In this document: piece by piece, positions 44,949 through 58,093 of the stretch
Position numbering within the stretch: position 1 is the stretch's first letter
Layout: each line of letters opens with the position of its first letter
Assembly (NCBI GenBank): GCA_030737835.1
Contig: CM060854.1
Coordinates: forward strand, 10,225,272 to 10,289,271
Origin: Acorus gramineus
Lineage: Eukaryota; Streptophyta; Magnoliopsida; Acorales; Acoraceae
DNA length: 64,000 bases
Reading direction: 5' to 3'
Notes under the pieces: generated by a model
Database searches by the model: none
What the model saw: only the letters and a program-made list of their open reading frames with translations
What the model was told of the DNA's origin: nothing
Program-made: the position numbers and the translations under genes

Positions 44949-46974
44949 AAAAAAAAGGGAAAATTTAATATATATAAATAAATAAATCCCTATAAAATCA
45001 ATAAATTCCAATGGGTAATGTTAAGTACAGTTCCTTTTTTCATCCTCAATTTTAGTTAATGTTTTAAATTTTTTAAAAATAGCATACATCATTTAATGAG
45101 GTTCATGCTTTTATAAAAAATAATCATGTGGTCCAATAAATTGCATGATTGTGTTTATAAAAAATGAAAAAAATTTCTATCAATATGCATATACCTCGTT
45201 AATGAAACTATATGTATCGATGCTTTTAATTTCTATTGATGCATATAGGACTAGAATTGGTGTTGGAAGAAACTATGTGTAACAACATAATTCCATTGGG
45301 TCCCTATCTTTTTTCCCCTAGTTAATGGTATTATTGCCTGTACAGTGAGCATGTTCTAGAAATATTCTGTTTAAGTTAACGGAATCACTGAAAACATCAA
45401 ATAAGTTCTTGAAAAAAATAAAATATAAATCATTCATATTTATGACTGAAATACCCTTCAAACCTAGAAACACCGAAAATGCCATTATCACTTCCACTAA
45501 GAAACCTCTTACAATCAGAGAAAATTGTGTATTTTCTTTTATAATTATTTTTTAGAGAATCTGATATTATATAAAATTTATAAAATATATATTACATATT
45601 TAAATCTTAAGATAAGAGTAGGAGAAGAAATAATTGTTTAGGATAATAAAATATTTTAATAAATTTGTAAGGGTAAAAACGTACAAAAGAATTATGCATA
45701 GAGTTGAAAGTTGAAAAACACTAATGGTTAGTATAATAGATCAAAATATAAAGCATGTTCTCAGCATAGTGCCTAAAACAGTTTATTCTAATTATAGTAC
45801 ATTTGTATAGTATCTAAAACAATTTGTTTTTGACAACGTACATTAAAAGTTTGCATCTACAGTTAATTCTAGCTATGATAGGAACTGAAAAAAAAAATTT
45901 GCCCAATAAAATGTAGATATGAGAGAATTAATAATTTTATAGAGACATTTTCTGATTTTCATAAATTTGCATAAATTTATATTGATTTTTTCAAAGAAAG
46001 AAAATAAATGTTAAAAGAGTATTATATATAGTAATGTATCATGTATAGTTATGGTTAACCACAGATCTAGTTATATTATGTTAAGATAAAGACTAAAATA
46101 GATATTATGGAGTGCTGTTGATGTTGGGTGTCTCTGTCTATGCGCTGGCTAAGATGTAGATGGTTGGGGCCTTGGGGGGGAGGGCCCGGAGGGGGGGATT
46201 GGAGTTTCTGTTAGTTTTTTTACTTGATCATCAAATACATAAATTATAAATATGAGTTGTGGTCAATGCAGCAAATTACCTTAGGAGGATCTGACTAGAT
46301 ATGCATGGGTAGTGATTTTTGAAGATCACGTTGGGCTGTATATTTTCTCTAACATGCGCATGAAATGTGAAAAATTTCACATATAATACCTTTCTAATAA
46401 TATATATATATTATATTAAACAAACAACTATCATGGGGACTATGTGTACAACACTCATACTAGAACTCCATAGAAAACCAAGGTCTTTCAAGGAGATTCA
46501 GTTCACACACATTCTAGTAGAGATTTCGTAATCTATATACGTTTGTCTTTTTTTTCCCCTAGGCATCTAAGATTTTTCAAAGCATGTTTCTTGTGCCTTT
46601 TCTTTTTTTTGCTTGTTTACAAATTTAAAATTGAACTTGTCATTTAAAATTATTTTTAAAACTAGATCACAAAGGAAAAATATTTTGTTAATTTGAGTCC
46701 GTAAGAGCTATTTTTTCATTGTTTATAGAAGATGGGGATACTTGGAACTCATTTGAAAATGCCGTTTTTGCATTAATCATGTTTAACCTAAACATGTTTT
46801 GACTTTTAAGGTTTGCTAAGAACATTTTATGTGGTTGAAAAGTAGTTGATAAGAAAAAGTTACATTTGAATTGACCATTGTTATATATGTATATGTTTAA
46901 TTCTTCTATGTATCCAACAACCCTCTAATTGACTTCTGGATATTTAACCTACAATGTCGTTTTGTAATTTTTGC
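44949..46974. other. Intergenic, no gene
   Basis: AT-rich. 45040-45290 belongs to a loose dispersed family (TTTATAAAAAAT...CATTAATGAAG...TATATG) also seen near 38040-38200, 49280-49560, 50290-50460 and 58990-59050. A G-rich patch GGGGCCTTGGGGGGGAGGGC lies near 46168-46196. Confidence 0.45.
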
Positions 46975-47560
46975 AATTGACTTCTTCTCCAGGAATCCAG
47001 GTTGACCTGAATGCTTGCCAAGGTCGTCAATGTCACATTCATATCAAATGGGAAAATTTTGGGAAAATGTTGGTAATTAAATGTCACATCCAACCATTGA
47101 TCATTTTTGCAATCCTGGTGCGGTTTAAATTTTTATGAAAAAAAAAAAATGAAAATATAGATAATTATCTTGATTCGTAATGAAATATAGATTTTTTCCA
47201 TGTAAAAGCTAAAAATAAAAATCATGCCCTTCTTTTTGCATTTCTTGATTTTGACAAATGTAATGGAGATCTAAAAATCTATAAACTTTTTATCTATAAT
47301 CTGCCACCACTAGTAAAAAATTCCTAGCTATACCACTGGACCTCTTGTCATTAGTTTAATATGATAAGTTTGATTAACAAATTGATGCATTAGATCACTG
47401 AAATAAAAACTCTTATTTTATCTAGAAGCCACACTATAATATATTCTCTCTTTCTTAGGTTGTTTATGTTAAGGGTGTTGATAGACTCACTTTTTTTTAT
47501 AATCCTCATTTACAGTCATCACTTCATTGATGTACAGCCTGAAATTGTCTAAACAATAAC
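46975..47560 (+). repeat. Duplicated segment, matches 2460-3060
   Basis: Same order and orientation as the left-edge copy, with many small indels. It lies about 6 kb upstream of the copy B start. Confidence 0.75.
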
Positions 47561-47689
47561 AGGTTTCACTATTTCTATATATATTCTTATTATTAAAATG
47601 TAATACATATATAAATAAAGCCAAGGATGGTTGACTATAGAAGTACTTATTTACTTTTTTTTGTAAAACCTAAACAAAGAAGTACTTGT

Positions 47690-48330
47690 CAACCCCATCA
47701 CTCCTGAAAGTGATGTGCAAATAAAAGATGGGGGCGGATATACCCACCATCCATTTTATTTGTCCCACCATCCTATTAAATCCACCTCCTACCATTTATG
47801 GATCCAGAGAGGGAGATATTGCGCGAGCCGGCTGCCTTTTCGAGGAAAGATCGAGCAAGTCAGAGAGTTTTCAAAGAAGGCGATGATACGTAAGGAGGGC
47901 TTGCTGACGGCGACCATGGGCTGGACGTGGCTGCCGCGTTGGATCTTGGAGAGGTAGGCAGTGATCTGTTATTCGAAGCAAGAGGACATTGATCTCCCAT
48001 TTTTAGGATTTTTTAAAGGCTTGTGTTTCATCTCTTTCAATCTGCTAATAATATCGAGTTTGACATGTGGATTGTCAAACTGGGACTATCGAGTGTGTCA
48101 GTGTAGATTTTTGACGAAGAGATCATGATCTGGGTTCTTTGAAACTTGGTTCTAGCTTGTATGCACGTTCCGAATCACCGTCTAAAAGATCGTCTAAGGT
48201 TGTTGACATCTCTCAAAAACGTTGGGTAATCGTCACTTGTTTTTTTTGAAAAGCAAGAAAATACGATTCTTATAATACTTGCATTTGTTGGAAAATATGG
48301 ATTCTCCTCTCACAGATCACAGCCGACCCT
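47690..48330. other. GC-richer patch of unknown origin
   Basis: Between 47800 and 47960 both strands stay open and GC content rises. The minus strand reads [20 protein letters not shown] and the plus strand [20 protein letters not shown]. Neither matches a family I know. It may be a captured gene fragment or an old exon. Confidence 0.3.
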
Positions 48331-48410
48331 GAAACATAGGGTGACCAACAACCTTCAGAAAATGTTTGAAAATCAAGTGGACCCTGAAACATAGGGTGAC
48401 CAACACCCAT
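48326..48410 (+). repeat. Short direct repeat
   Basis: GACCCTGAAACATAGGGTGA followed by CCAACA occurs twice about 60 bases apart, just downstream of copy C exon 3. Confidence 0.85.
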
Positions 48411-48425
48411 TTTTTTTGCTATTCC

Positions 48426-48466
48426 CTATTCTCGAATCAAACAATGGGAAGGAGTTTCAAGCATAC
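48426..48466 (-). CDS. Read-through extension of copy C exon 3
   Basis: If the donor at 48466 is not used, the frame continues GMLETPSHCLIRE and stops at 48426. The three exons plus this extension total 1116 nt, a whole number of codons. It is an alternative 3-prime end and is not proven. Confidence 0.3.
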
Positions 48467-49018
48467 CGTCTTGGCCGAAAGTGGAGGCGTTTATCGCCCA
48501 ATTGATGGCGGCATAGAGCTCCGCGGCGTTCAAGAGCGGGGGAAGAGTAGAGCCGTTGCTTGCGCTGAGGTTGTGGAAGGCATTGGGGATTTCGAAGAGG
48601 GGGTCGTTGTTAAAGATGGTGTTGGTGTACAGGAACTTGGGCTGGAAACCTGTCATGAATATCTTGTTGTTGAAGTATATGTCGATTAGTCTCGACTGAT
48701 TCTTTTTGAGGACTTGGATCTCCATGAAGTGAAGGTAAACATGGTACCCCAAAATGGGGTTCTTGAACACATTGTTCCAAAGGCCGTAAATGTTGCCGCT
48801 GTAGGCAGTGTCCATGACCACAGACGGAACGTCGTAGCCGGAGTTGCCTTCCATGGTTGAACGGGTATCGAGTGGGGGCAATGATGCCTCCTCTGGAAAT
48901 GGAAACCATGCGCGGTCGTATTTGTCTTTTGGATACCTGCATTATTTTGAAATAGACAGCTTTATGGGTTAGAATCCTCCGGGGAAGAGGAAATGGAGGC
49001 TCATCGATTCAAAATCTG

Positions 49019-49053
<35 letters not shown>

Positions 49054-52000
49054 CGCTTTTCCTGAGGTGGCTCTGTATCCAGATTCCAGAACATACAATT
49101 GTCATCCGTTGGAAGATTGGGCGAAGTAGAGGGAAGGAAAATGCCCATTTTATAAGGGTGCCCTTTTTTCATTTCTTCAAATTCATGCATCTCATCCACC
49201 AAGTTATAATACATATGACGCTGTTCCACGATCCAAAATACAATACCATGTATCTCAATAAAAATCCTATATCCCATTAGACAAAAATTTTGGGAAACAT
49301 ATATCTCGTTAGACGATGTATATATTTCATTAAATATTTTTTTACACTTACTAAAAATGTATTCATTCAACTTGAAATGGAGCAATATACACTTTTTATT
49401 AAAACATATGTTTCATTAAATGATGTTTACTACTTTAAAAAAATAAAAGCATGTGTGGTCGGAGTTTTGATCGATAAAAAATGATTTAATCTAATATTTT
49501 CCACTTATATATTTTTAAAAAAACTGAAGTATATAGTCTAATGAATTGAAAGATATAATTTATAAATTACGTAAAAAAAATTTCAAATATATACCTCAAT
49601 ACAATAAGTGAAGGGGGCTAAGAAGGTATATAATATTGAGACTGTAAAAAGGACTGAGTGGTACATAATTCTAGAACTAATAAATGAACCGAAGGCCCAA
49701 GAATATAGTCATTTTTTAACAAAAAATGTTACACAGTCACAGTTCACTCATATTTTTATATTTTTAAAATCATATATTTACATGTTTTTACATTATTTAT
49801 AAATGTGAATTTTTTTTTTAGGTATATAACTATTTACTGTGAGTAAAGGAGGCTAACGAGGCATATTAGACTGCATTATGACTGTAAAAAAAGACATTAT
49901 AACAACGCTCTTTGTTCATTGGAGACTGATATACTCAACTCGTTTTGCAGTCTCATCTGCACCCAAAAACAGTCCATCAGCGGCCTATATACTGCTATAT
50001 TGCAATATATAGTGTCATAAATTATACTTTACTATCCCAGTTCATGAAATTTTTAAAAAAATCATTTTTTCAAATAAAAAAATGCGCTATTGCGTCTTAG
50101 TGTATATTTCACATTTTATAACAATATGTATTTTAACGAGCAAGCATATTTTTTGTTACCAAAAAAAATGCGATGAGGGTTGTGGAAGGGGCTACATATA
50201 GGACTGGACATATTATTTTATTTTCCTTTGCAGTTTGTGCTAAAGAGAATTGAGCATTGTTATACTCAATCATTTTTACCGTCTTCAATGCAATCTCATA
50301 TACCTCGTATCACTGAAAATTTTTCATATTTTCTATAAATGAAATATTCAATTTATCAGAACATATATTTATATTTATAAAAGTATATTACCTCATTAGA
50401 TGAGGCATATGATTTTTAAATAATAAAAAGATTAATGTACTGCATTTAGAATTGTAAAAAGAATTGAATGTAACATTATCCAAGGGAATTTTGATCCTAG
50501 AACCCCACAAGGTTACCTCCTGCTGGGACTTGTGTTCATTCTCATTCTTTCCTCTGCAACACAAGTAAACGATCTCATTCATGCGCTCATTAGTCATTAC
50601 TCCTTCCTACAGAGTTTATGAGAAATTGAATCACTGAGAGTTAGGAATTTTCCCTTTTGATACTAAAATTGTGAAACTGATCCTCAGTCATTCCGGATGT
50701 CGATCATGTAGTCTTCAAATCTTTAACAAGGCATGTATCCTATTAGTAAAGAAGAATGTAACAAACTGTGCATTAAATTGATTCAAGTATATATATTTTA
50801 TATTTATAAAGATATAATATATTTTATTAGATAAATATGTATCTTTAAAAAATAAAATGTGTAAAGACTACAAAAATTATTGCAAATCGAACAACTTCCC
50901 AAAGTAAAATATTCAGTGTTGTTATATACATGTTTGATGGAGTATATACACTTCGTTATAAAGTGTTTGGAAACTGTTTAGACGACTCTTTCGAAATCCA
51001 TATTTTATTATACTTACATCTAAAAAAAATACTTTAGTTATAATTAATAAGAACATTCCATCATTAGAAAGATATTTTAAAAATAATTTTAAGTAAAAAT
51101 CTTTTTTCAAACTCACTTTTAAATAGCATCTCAAAGGAAGTTTTTTTTTTTTATATGTAAGTGGATCCATATATTGGTAGGTAAATGTTGAGATTCAAAC
51201 TCATGAGCTTTTGATTGCAAATTCTATTATCAATCATTAAGTTATATATTGAGTGGTTTAACACAATTGCACTAGTGACCTGGAATACTAATATCAGTTT
51301 ATTCACATATATTCTAGCATGGTTATACCTATCTATTTCTTATACATAAACAATATTTATTCATCCATGTTCTTCCCTATTTCCTCCTATGTTCTACTAC
51401 CGCACATGGCTAAAAGATCCGCCTTTGTTTTTAGTGTAATTTATTAATCTATTTTCCCCTATATTCTACTACCATACATGGCTAAGAAATCAGCCTTTGT
51501 TTTTAGTTTAATTTATCAATCTAAAATTTTACAGCTTTATTTATTGTTGATTTTTTGTTATAAAAAGAAGTTTCGTTATAAAAAAAAAAAGATGATGCAT
51601 ATGCTTAACTATATAGCTTTATTTTTAAAAAATATAAAAAAAAATCAACAAAATATATATCTCCTCTCCTCGAACAACAATCAAAATTTATGAGACGGGA
51701 TCCAGAATTCCAGATCTTTTGTTTTTTAAATTAATTTGTATATACTCAATGTAGGATTGTCACATTACCATGATCAGAATATTCTATGATTTTAAATGCA
51801 TAAAGTGAAATGATTTTTTTTTAAAAGATTTTACAAGTATTTGTTGTAAGAATGTGACCCATTAAGAAATGAATATGGACATGTAATGATCAATGTTCCA
51901 TTTCATTATTTGGTTCATAAAAGGGTACATTGGAAGAGTAAATCAATTAAGTATAAATTAATTGAGTTTTTATGTGGTTCAATTCCCATGACTATCCATT

Positions 52001-54220
52001 GAATAATATACAATGTATAAAGAGTAATTGTGTGTATCCCATTAAGTGGTACATAATGTATGTACATTTTCATTAAGTGATAGACAATGTATATACATCT
52101 CTTTAAAGTGGTACACAATGTATGGAATAATTGTGTATATGTATAACCATTGGAATGAGGAAAATATTCAATGTCTTTGTATTCCCAACATCCACCCATT
52201 ATTAGATACATTCCCAAAAACATTTAGTAGGTTCATTGGATTCTTCAATGGGTTTTAAGAATCCAATTTATGTTTGAGTGTGGGAGGGTTCCCCCTCTCC
52301 ATCTATAAAAGGGAGTGGACTCCCAACCCATTTGTCATGTCTCACAACATCTTGTGTTTGCACAAGCAAGAGTAAGTCCACTCCATAGAGAGATAGGAGA
52401 GTGAAGAATCATTCTATTCTTCTTCAAGTCCTTGTACCAAAAAAAGACTACTTACCATGGAGAAAGGTTTGTATATGTGTGTGTGTATATATATATATAT
52501 ACTATAATGATTCCGCATGACAGAAATATATGATTATAGTATTCGCAAACATGTTAATCAAGATTCTAAGTGCTATTATGATTTATATTACATTTGTAAC
52601 TATCATTTTTTAATATATGGATGTGACAATCCAATAATAATAACTTGTGTATCGGGTGAAACGAGGATGACAAAACAGATGAATAATAACGGGCAAGTCT
52701 AGACCCACTACCCTAATAGCTGATCCCACCATTTAACTTAACTCACCAACTCAAATTTTTTTGTTACTTCTTAACCCACAATCATATATATTCATCACAC
52801 ATCTAACCCTAAACCCACCACAATCATTTTCACAAATCTCTCTCTTTCCTCTTGTCCATTCAAAATCACACTCGCTGTTATCTCAGTTGCCGACCTCCCT
52901 TCGACAAGCTGTGGTGAACGTCTCCACTTCCGTTGCTAACCCTCCCTTCACGACATGCCCGATGAGCGCCTCCACGGTCCATACTCTCGCTGACTTCCCT
53001 TCTCTCCCTCTTTTTCACAGTTGTTCAGTGTGTGTGTTTTGGTGAGATGGCCTTATTCAGGCATGGGAGGTGAGGAGGTTAGCTATTTGACGGTCTCGGA
53101 GGATTTCAATGTGTTGAACAATCTTATTGTGAATGTATTATTTGTTGTGTTCAAAGCAAGTTTTTTTTTAAAAAAAAAAAAAAAAAAGAAGCCGACTGAA
53201 GATCCAAAGTTCCAATTTGACAACCTTTGTGTGGTAAATATTTGTCTAATTCAACAGAAAGTTCATCGATTGGATTAGAATCAAGATCGTTTTTTGACTT
53301 ACTAATTCGACAGGGTTAATGTCTGACATCGCACTTACCAGTTCGACAAGACGTCTGTCGAGAGTCTCTGTACCGTTCGACGACAGAACGTGCCCAATAA
53401 TAATAACCCCGCACTACTACTCACCTAGCGGGCGGTTGAGTTGCACCCTCCCCTCGCGGGTGGTAATAGGTTCGAACCCTAACCCTGACAACCCCCTTAA
53501 ATTAAAATAATAATAATAATCTCACCTTAAAATCTCGTTAGTGGCGGCCGCAAAGTTGGCCCGCCTCTGGAACGTCAAAGACGTATTATACGTCGCGGCC
53601 GGGTAAAGAGCATCACTTAGCGGCCTCAGCTCGATCGTCAATATGTAGGGCGTCCCCTTCTCCGTGTTCACCAGACACACTGACACCGTGTTCGTTTGCG
53701 CCACCATTACGAGCTCGAACACCGTTTTGTTGTTGCTCGTCCGGACCACCGCCCAGAGGTTGACCCCCACATAGAGATCGAACTCGGGTGCGCTGTTGAG
53801 GCCGTCGTAGTTTCCGTAGTAGAAAACAGTCCTTAACAAGTACTTGCCGCCTTTTCCTTTCGAGATGTCGATGTCATAACAGTTTCGGACCCCGGTTGGA
53901 AAGCTCCGAAGCGTCTGTAAAGCTCTCCCGTCTGGATTATATTCCGGGGAGACGTGGTGGGTCTCTCCGGTGGATATGTATTGGTCATCTGATTTGTATT
54001 CTATGGTGGTTGTTCCGTCTACGTAGCTCTCGTTACACCCACAGTCGATGCTTATGAACCCTATATACATACACATACATAGTTCATGATATATATGACA
54101 ATCAAATAAACATATACATATATATGTGGTTGGAGAGATAGAGATGAGACCTTCTTCTTGGCTCTGAACGAGACGACTCAAAAAAGAAAAAAAAATCAAA
54201 ACAGGTATAATTGCCATCAT
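48467..54220 (-). CDS. 5-prime half of a second malectin-like LRR-RLK (copy C): ectodomain exons only
   Basis: Exons 54220-54151 (signal peptide MMAIIPVLIFFSFLSRLVQS then QEE), 54060-53526 (535 nt, [20 protein letters not shown] to AAATNEILR) and 48936-48467 (470 nt, [20 protein letters not shown] to STFGQD) have the same lengths, phases and splice sites as copy B and no stop. I searched 40756-48466 on the minus strand and found no hinge, LRR, membrane or kinase exon before copy B begins. So it is a truncated gene, a secreted malectin-like protein (if exon 3 reads on, a stop follows 13 codons later and gives 371 residues), or an alternative 5-prime part that splices into copy B. Intron 1 is 90 nt, in frame and without stops. 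Confidence 0.75.
49021..49052. repeat. (CT)n microsatellite in copy C intron 2
   Basis: About sixteen CT units lie where copy B has a non-repetitive homologous sequence (near 31370), so the repeat arose after duplication. Confidence 0.9.
49053..50469. other. Intron 2 of copy C, left part
   Basis: AT-rich dispersed-repeat sequence. 50080-50225 resembles 60330-60480 (GCTATTG..TCT.AGTATATA then TGTGG..GGG.CTACAT). No exon was seen. Confidence 0.5.
50470..51260 (+). repeat. Intron 2 segment shared with copy B (35400-36650)
   Basis: In-order matches to the copy B intron. The hAT MITE of copy B (35495-35880) is absent here, so that insertion postdates the duplication or was never in this copy. 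Confidence 0.75.
51261..53394. other. Intron 2 of copy C, right part; possible solo LTR
   Basis: 51840-52540 starts TGTTGTAAGAATG and has a TATAAAAGGG element near 52305 and short direct repeats (GTGGTACA.AATGTAT) near 52045-52120. It looks like an old LTR without internal region, but ends and target repeat are not convincing. 52850-53110 is GC-richer without a recognised product. Confidence 0.3.
53395..53520 (+). mobile_element. tRNA-derived SINE next to the exon 2 donor of copy C
   Basis: An A-box-like TAGCGGGCGGTTGAG and a canonical B-box GGTTCGAACCC about 45 bases later are followed by CCTGACAACCCCC and an A/T-rich tail ending in AAT repeats. It lies in copy C intron 2, and its tail stops about 6 bases from the splice donor at 53525. 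Confidence 0.65.
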
Positions 54221-54500
54221 TTATTATCAGTGAATCCGAGAGAAAGAATGATTTTCAGGAGAGGGATGCATGGGGAGATACTTTTTCAATTAATAGGTGA
54301 AGTTTGGACTGCATTTATTAATCTTTGCGTAACGTGCTTTGGGGGTTCTGTCGGATTTTTACAAATGAGACACTGGAAGAATACATTTTGATGGGACATT
54401 CACTCTGTTGGAACGTCCGCGATGGGAAAATCAGTGGGCCACGATGTCTCGTTTAAAAAGTATTGTTTTATAGCTTTTATTGCTTATAAAAAGTAAAAAT
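54221..54500. other. Upstream region of copy C
   Basis: No gene and no clear TATA box was found in the first 100 bases before the ATG. Confidence 0.4.
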
Positions 54501-55275
54501 GACCAACGCGTAAGAGGAGTTGGGTTATCATTTAAAAAACATTGTTTTATAGCTTTTAAAATGTTAGTAAAATTAAGTCTATAAATTATTTAAAAAAATA
54601 TCTGTATTTGATTTGAATTTGTATCTGAAAATATCCGATATCCGAATAATCCGTATCCGTATTCGAAAAAATTATCCATATCAGAAAATTTTCTATATGC
54701 ATGTATCCTATCAAAAAAATATCTGTATTCAAAAATGTTATTATATTATTATTTATTTAATTATATATTTATATTTTTTGAATTAGTATGAGTTTTTATT
54801 TTTATTTTTACTCTTAAGCATGTAATGTTTTATGTATATACTTATAATTTTATATTTTATACTAGGTAATTATTAGATTTTTTTAGATATTTCAAATATT
54901 ATATATATGAATTTTATTTTTGGATATTTGATCTTTGAATATTTTAATAATTCCATATTTATTTTGAATTTTTGGATATTTCGGATAATTATTCGTATCC
55001 GAATCCGGATTTTCGGATCAGATACGGATACCTACTTTCAATATCCGTCGAATATCGGATACAAATATTTTTTCAGATATCCAGTTTGGATACGGATACG
55101 GATATGGGCCTATCTGATCCGTATCCGTCCGATTGATAGGTTTAGTAAAAATGACCTACGCGGAAGAGGAGCTGGGTTATCGTTTACAAAAGCATTGTTT
55201 TTATAGCTTTTAAAATGCTAGTAAAAATGACCTACGTGTAAGAGGAGCTGGGTTACCTTTGTCAAAACGCCAAAA
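54500..55275 (+). repeat. About 75-bp tandem repeat split by a MITE
   Basis: Units beginning AGTAAAAATGACC.ACG.G and ending TATAGCTTTTAAAATG.T occur at about 54497-54572, 55144-55219 and (partial) 55220-55275. The first and second are separated by the MITE at 54577-55143. Confidence 0.85.
54577..55143. mobile_element. hAT-like MITE rich in ATCCGTATCCG
   Basis: It sits between TTAGTAAAA on both sides, which is both the tandem-repeat sequence and a possible 8-9 bp target duplication. Ends TAAGTCTATAAAT and, in reverse complement, TAAACCTATCAAT are weakly inverted. Subterminal TATCCGTATCCG motifs are abundant at both sides. Confidence 0.7.
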
Positions 55276-58093
55276 ACATTTAGATCTGCGGTAGCGTTTG
55301 TGTGGTTTCTTTTCACTGTGAAATTCGTTCCACTGATCCAAACAGGACCTTCGTCTTTTATAAAAATAAGGCAAGTAAATGGTATAAGTCATAAGAAAAG
55401 GAAAATGTCAATTTTACGATCCAAACACATACCGCACATTTTTTTCATTTTTTTAAAAATCATATATACCTAATCTAGTAAAGATGTGTTTTTATAAAAG
55501 ATAAAATACATACTCCAATTAATTAAATTGTATCATTTATAAAAAATATGAAATAAAATTTCTCGAATGAGAGATATAGAACTGCATGAGGGACTATAAA
55601 CTTAAAAGGTTATGAGTGTAACATATGCATACATTTTCATTTTTTTTACACAATTGAATACTTCATCTAATTTATATAAAGCCATTTAGAGAAAATGTGA
55701 ACAATTTTTTAATCTTCTAGATAGCTATCAAAAATAAGCAAAGCTATAAATAATACTGTGTGTAACAGCACCCAAACCCTAATTCATCTCTCAAAAAACA
55801 GTGTTTGAGGATAAAAAATGATATACAAATAACAAAAATATTTTCACATATTTGTTATCAAATTAACAATATTGCTTTACCGGTCAATATACACTATGAA
55901 AATGAACCTTAAAAAACATATAAATTATAATATCGGGTCTCCACAACTTCAACCCTTCCTTGAACACATAAAATAGTGCCGATCCCAGGGACTTAGAATG
56001 CAAGTTCATATTTCATAAGCTAGGTTTCTCTGGCATTGGTGGTTGTCGGTCGTCGGAGAAGTGTTGGTCGATCTCGAGACAACATAAATCAGTTTGGTGT
56101 GCAGGATGTTTGTGTTTGGTGTGCAGGATGATATCTAGTTAGTGTTGTATCTTATCAGCTTTTATCAGTAATAACATGTCTCCTCACATGTTTAATATGT
56201 CATATTTTACGTTAATTTTGGATATGCGTTAACAACCCCCCCCCCCCCTCCTCATTGAAGTGTGCGATCTAGCACTATCATGATCCATCTCATTTGACTT
56301 TGTCTCACAATGTGTTGCGTGTACTATGCTTAATATGCCATATATGTTTGACAGGGCTTTTTACACACACCAGAAAGGAGAAATTAATTAGAGATCCCCC
56401 CAATCTATCCTTCATTATTTTTAGGTCCCTGGACCTTTTCAAGATATTTTAGGTCCCTAATCTCTTATTTAATTATTTCTAGGTCCAAACTAACAGCTGT
56501 CGTTTGCTTCCTCCGTTAGCATACCCAATATACCCCTTCAACAATTAGTTTTTCATTTCCCTTCTTCTTCCCCAACCCTCTGAACACTCCATTTAAAACC
56601 CTAAGTTGCATTGAACACCCTCCCATGGCTATGACGGCTAAACCACTGAAAATCGGGTCTCTGACACCCTAAATCGCACCTAGAGATCGATAATGACTGC
56701 GGTTGAACCATCCAATCTTCTTCTTCTCCATTGAAAACTCACGACGGCGATGAAGGAACCACGAGTTACAAATAGCTATGGAAAATCATAATGCTCTAAC
56801 CAAAGAGATTGTTTGAATAACAATGACATTGCTTTTGGTTCTGGATTTATATTACAGTATAAAACGCAGACTGTGTTAGCATTCATGTCAACTGATATTA
56901 TTCATATAATTCTGATGGTTATATAGATATACGATTACGTTGTTCCCATATCAATTAACAATGTACCCAAATTCCATGATTACGTTATAAGCCTCTCTTG
57001 CTCGTCGTCTTCCTCCTTCTTTGGCCTTTGAACACCTGAAACTCACACCAGTGTGGTGCAGATTAACTTCCCTCCGATGCTCAAGTCAATAACCTCTCCA
57101 TGAGAAGAAGAAGAACTTAGAATTCTTGAGTGCAAGTAGGGGAAAGAGAGAGAGTGCTTGCATACCTTGAGAGGGAGATGAAGTCCCCATTTTATACTCG
57201 AGAAGGGGTATGCCGAGATTAGCCTTGTGGAGTGACCGTATCATGAGATGGAATCTCCACGTGACTCTTGGATCTACGGACATGTGTCAACTAGGGGATT
57301 ACCATTCTGTAATCGATTTTTTGACATCTAGTCCTTTTTCTATGTCAGGGAGTATTCCCTTGGTTAACTGTTATTTTGAAGGGGTAAATGTATGGCCGAC
57401 TTGCATTTCAGTTCGGGTATTAGGTTTTGGTCAATTTGTACTTTAGATCAGACCTTTTGTACTCTGCCATCTTGATTTGGTCGGGTAACATTATGGGTCC
57501 GTTCTTGGTCGGCCAAAAGTTAATCATCCAACCTGCTGTATATGTTCGACTTGTCCTGATCGGGCAATATCATTTACTGACCTGACGAGGAAGATTGGGC
57601 CCGTTTAACCCGTAAGATGATTTGGGCCCATGGACTTCCTCACCTTGGGTTTCCTTCTAATCATGATGGGCTCATCGACACCTAATTCTCATACTTATGC
57701 AATCTTATTCTTTATTTCATTTTGTGATAAATTTGGTCTCCTACAAAAGCTAAAGGCTGTTTTTCAAATTGTGTTTTCAAACGCACAATACCCACGAGAT
57801 TCCATGAGCTAGATTTTCCAAGAGCTCTTTTGTGGTTAAAATTTGATTGAAAATGTCAAATTTGTATTAACCTGCTCATTGTGCATGATGTTTAATTTCT
57901 TTTCCGTAATCCAACAGGCAACAACCAAATTTCATGAAAATTTTAAAAATAGAAATAATGAGGCATCAAAATAGCTTGAGACAACTGGATAGTCACGTTA
58001 TCCTACAATAATGTCATTTCCACATTTAATTGATAGCTTTTTTGCAACAAAAGAAAAAAGGGATTACACCAAAAAAAAAAAAAAAAAAAAAAG
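55276..58093. other. Intergenic, no gene recognised
   Basis: 56380-56500 matches part of the foldback MITE at 3285. 57000-57700 is GC-richer and repeat-like (TCGGGTAACATTATGGG, GGGCCCGTTTAACCC) but without coding. A poly(C) run lies at 56237-56250. The rest is AT-rich. Confidence 0.4.
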
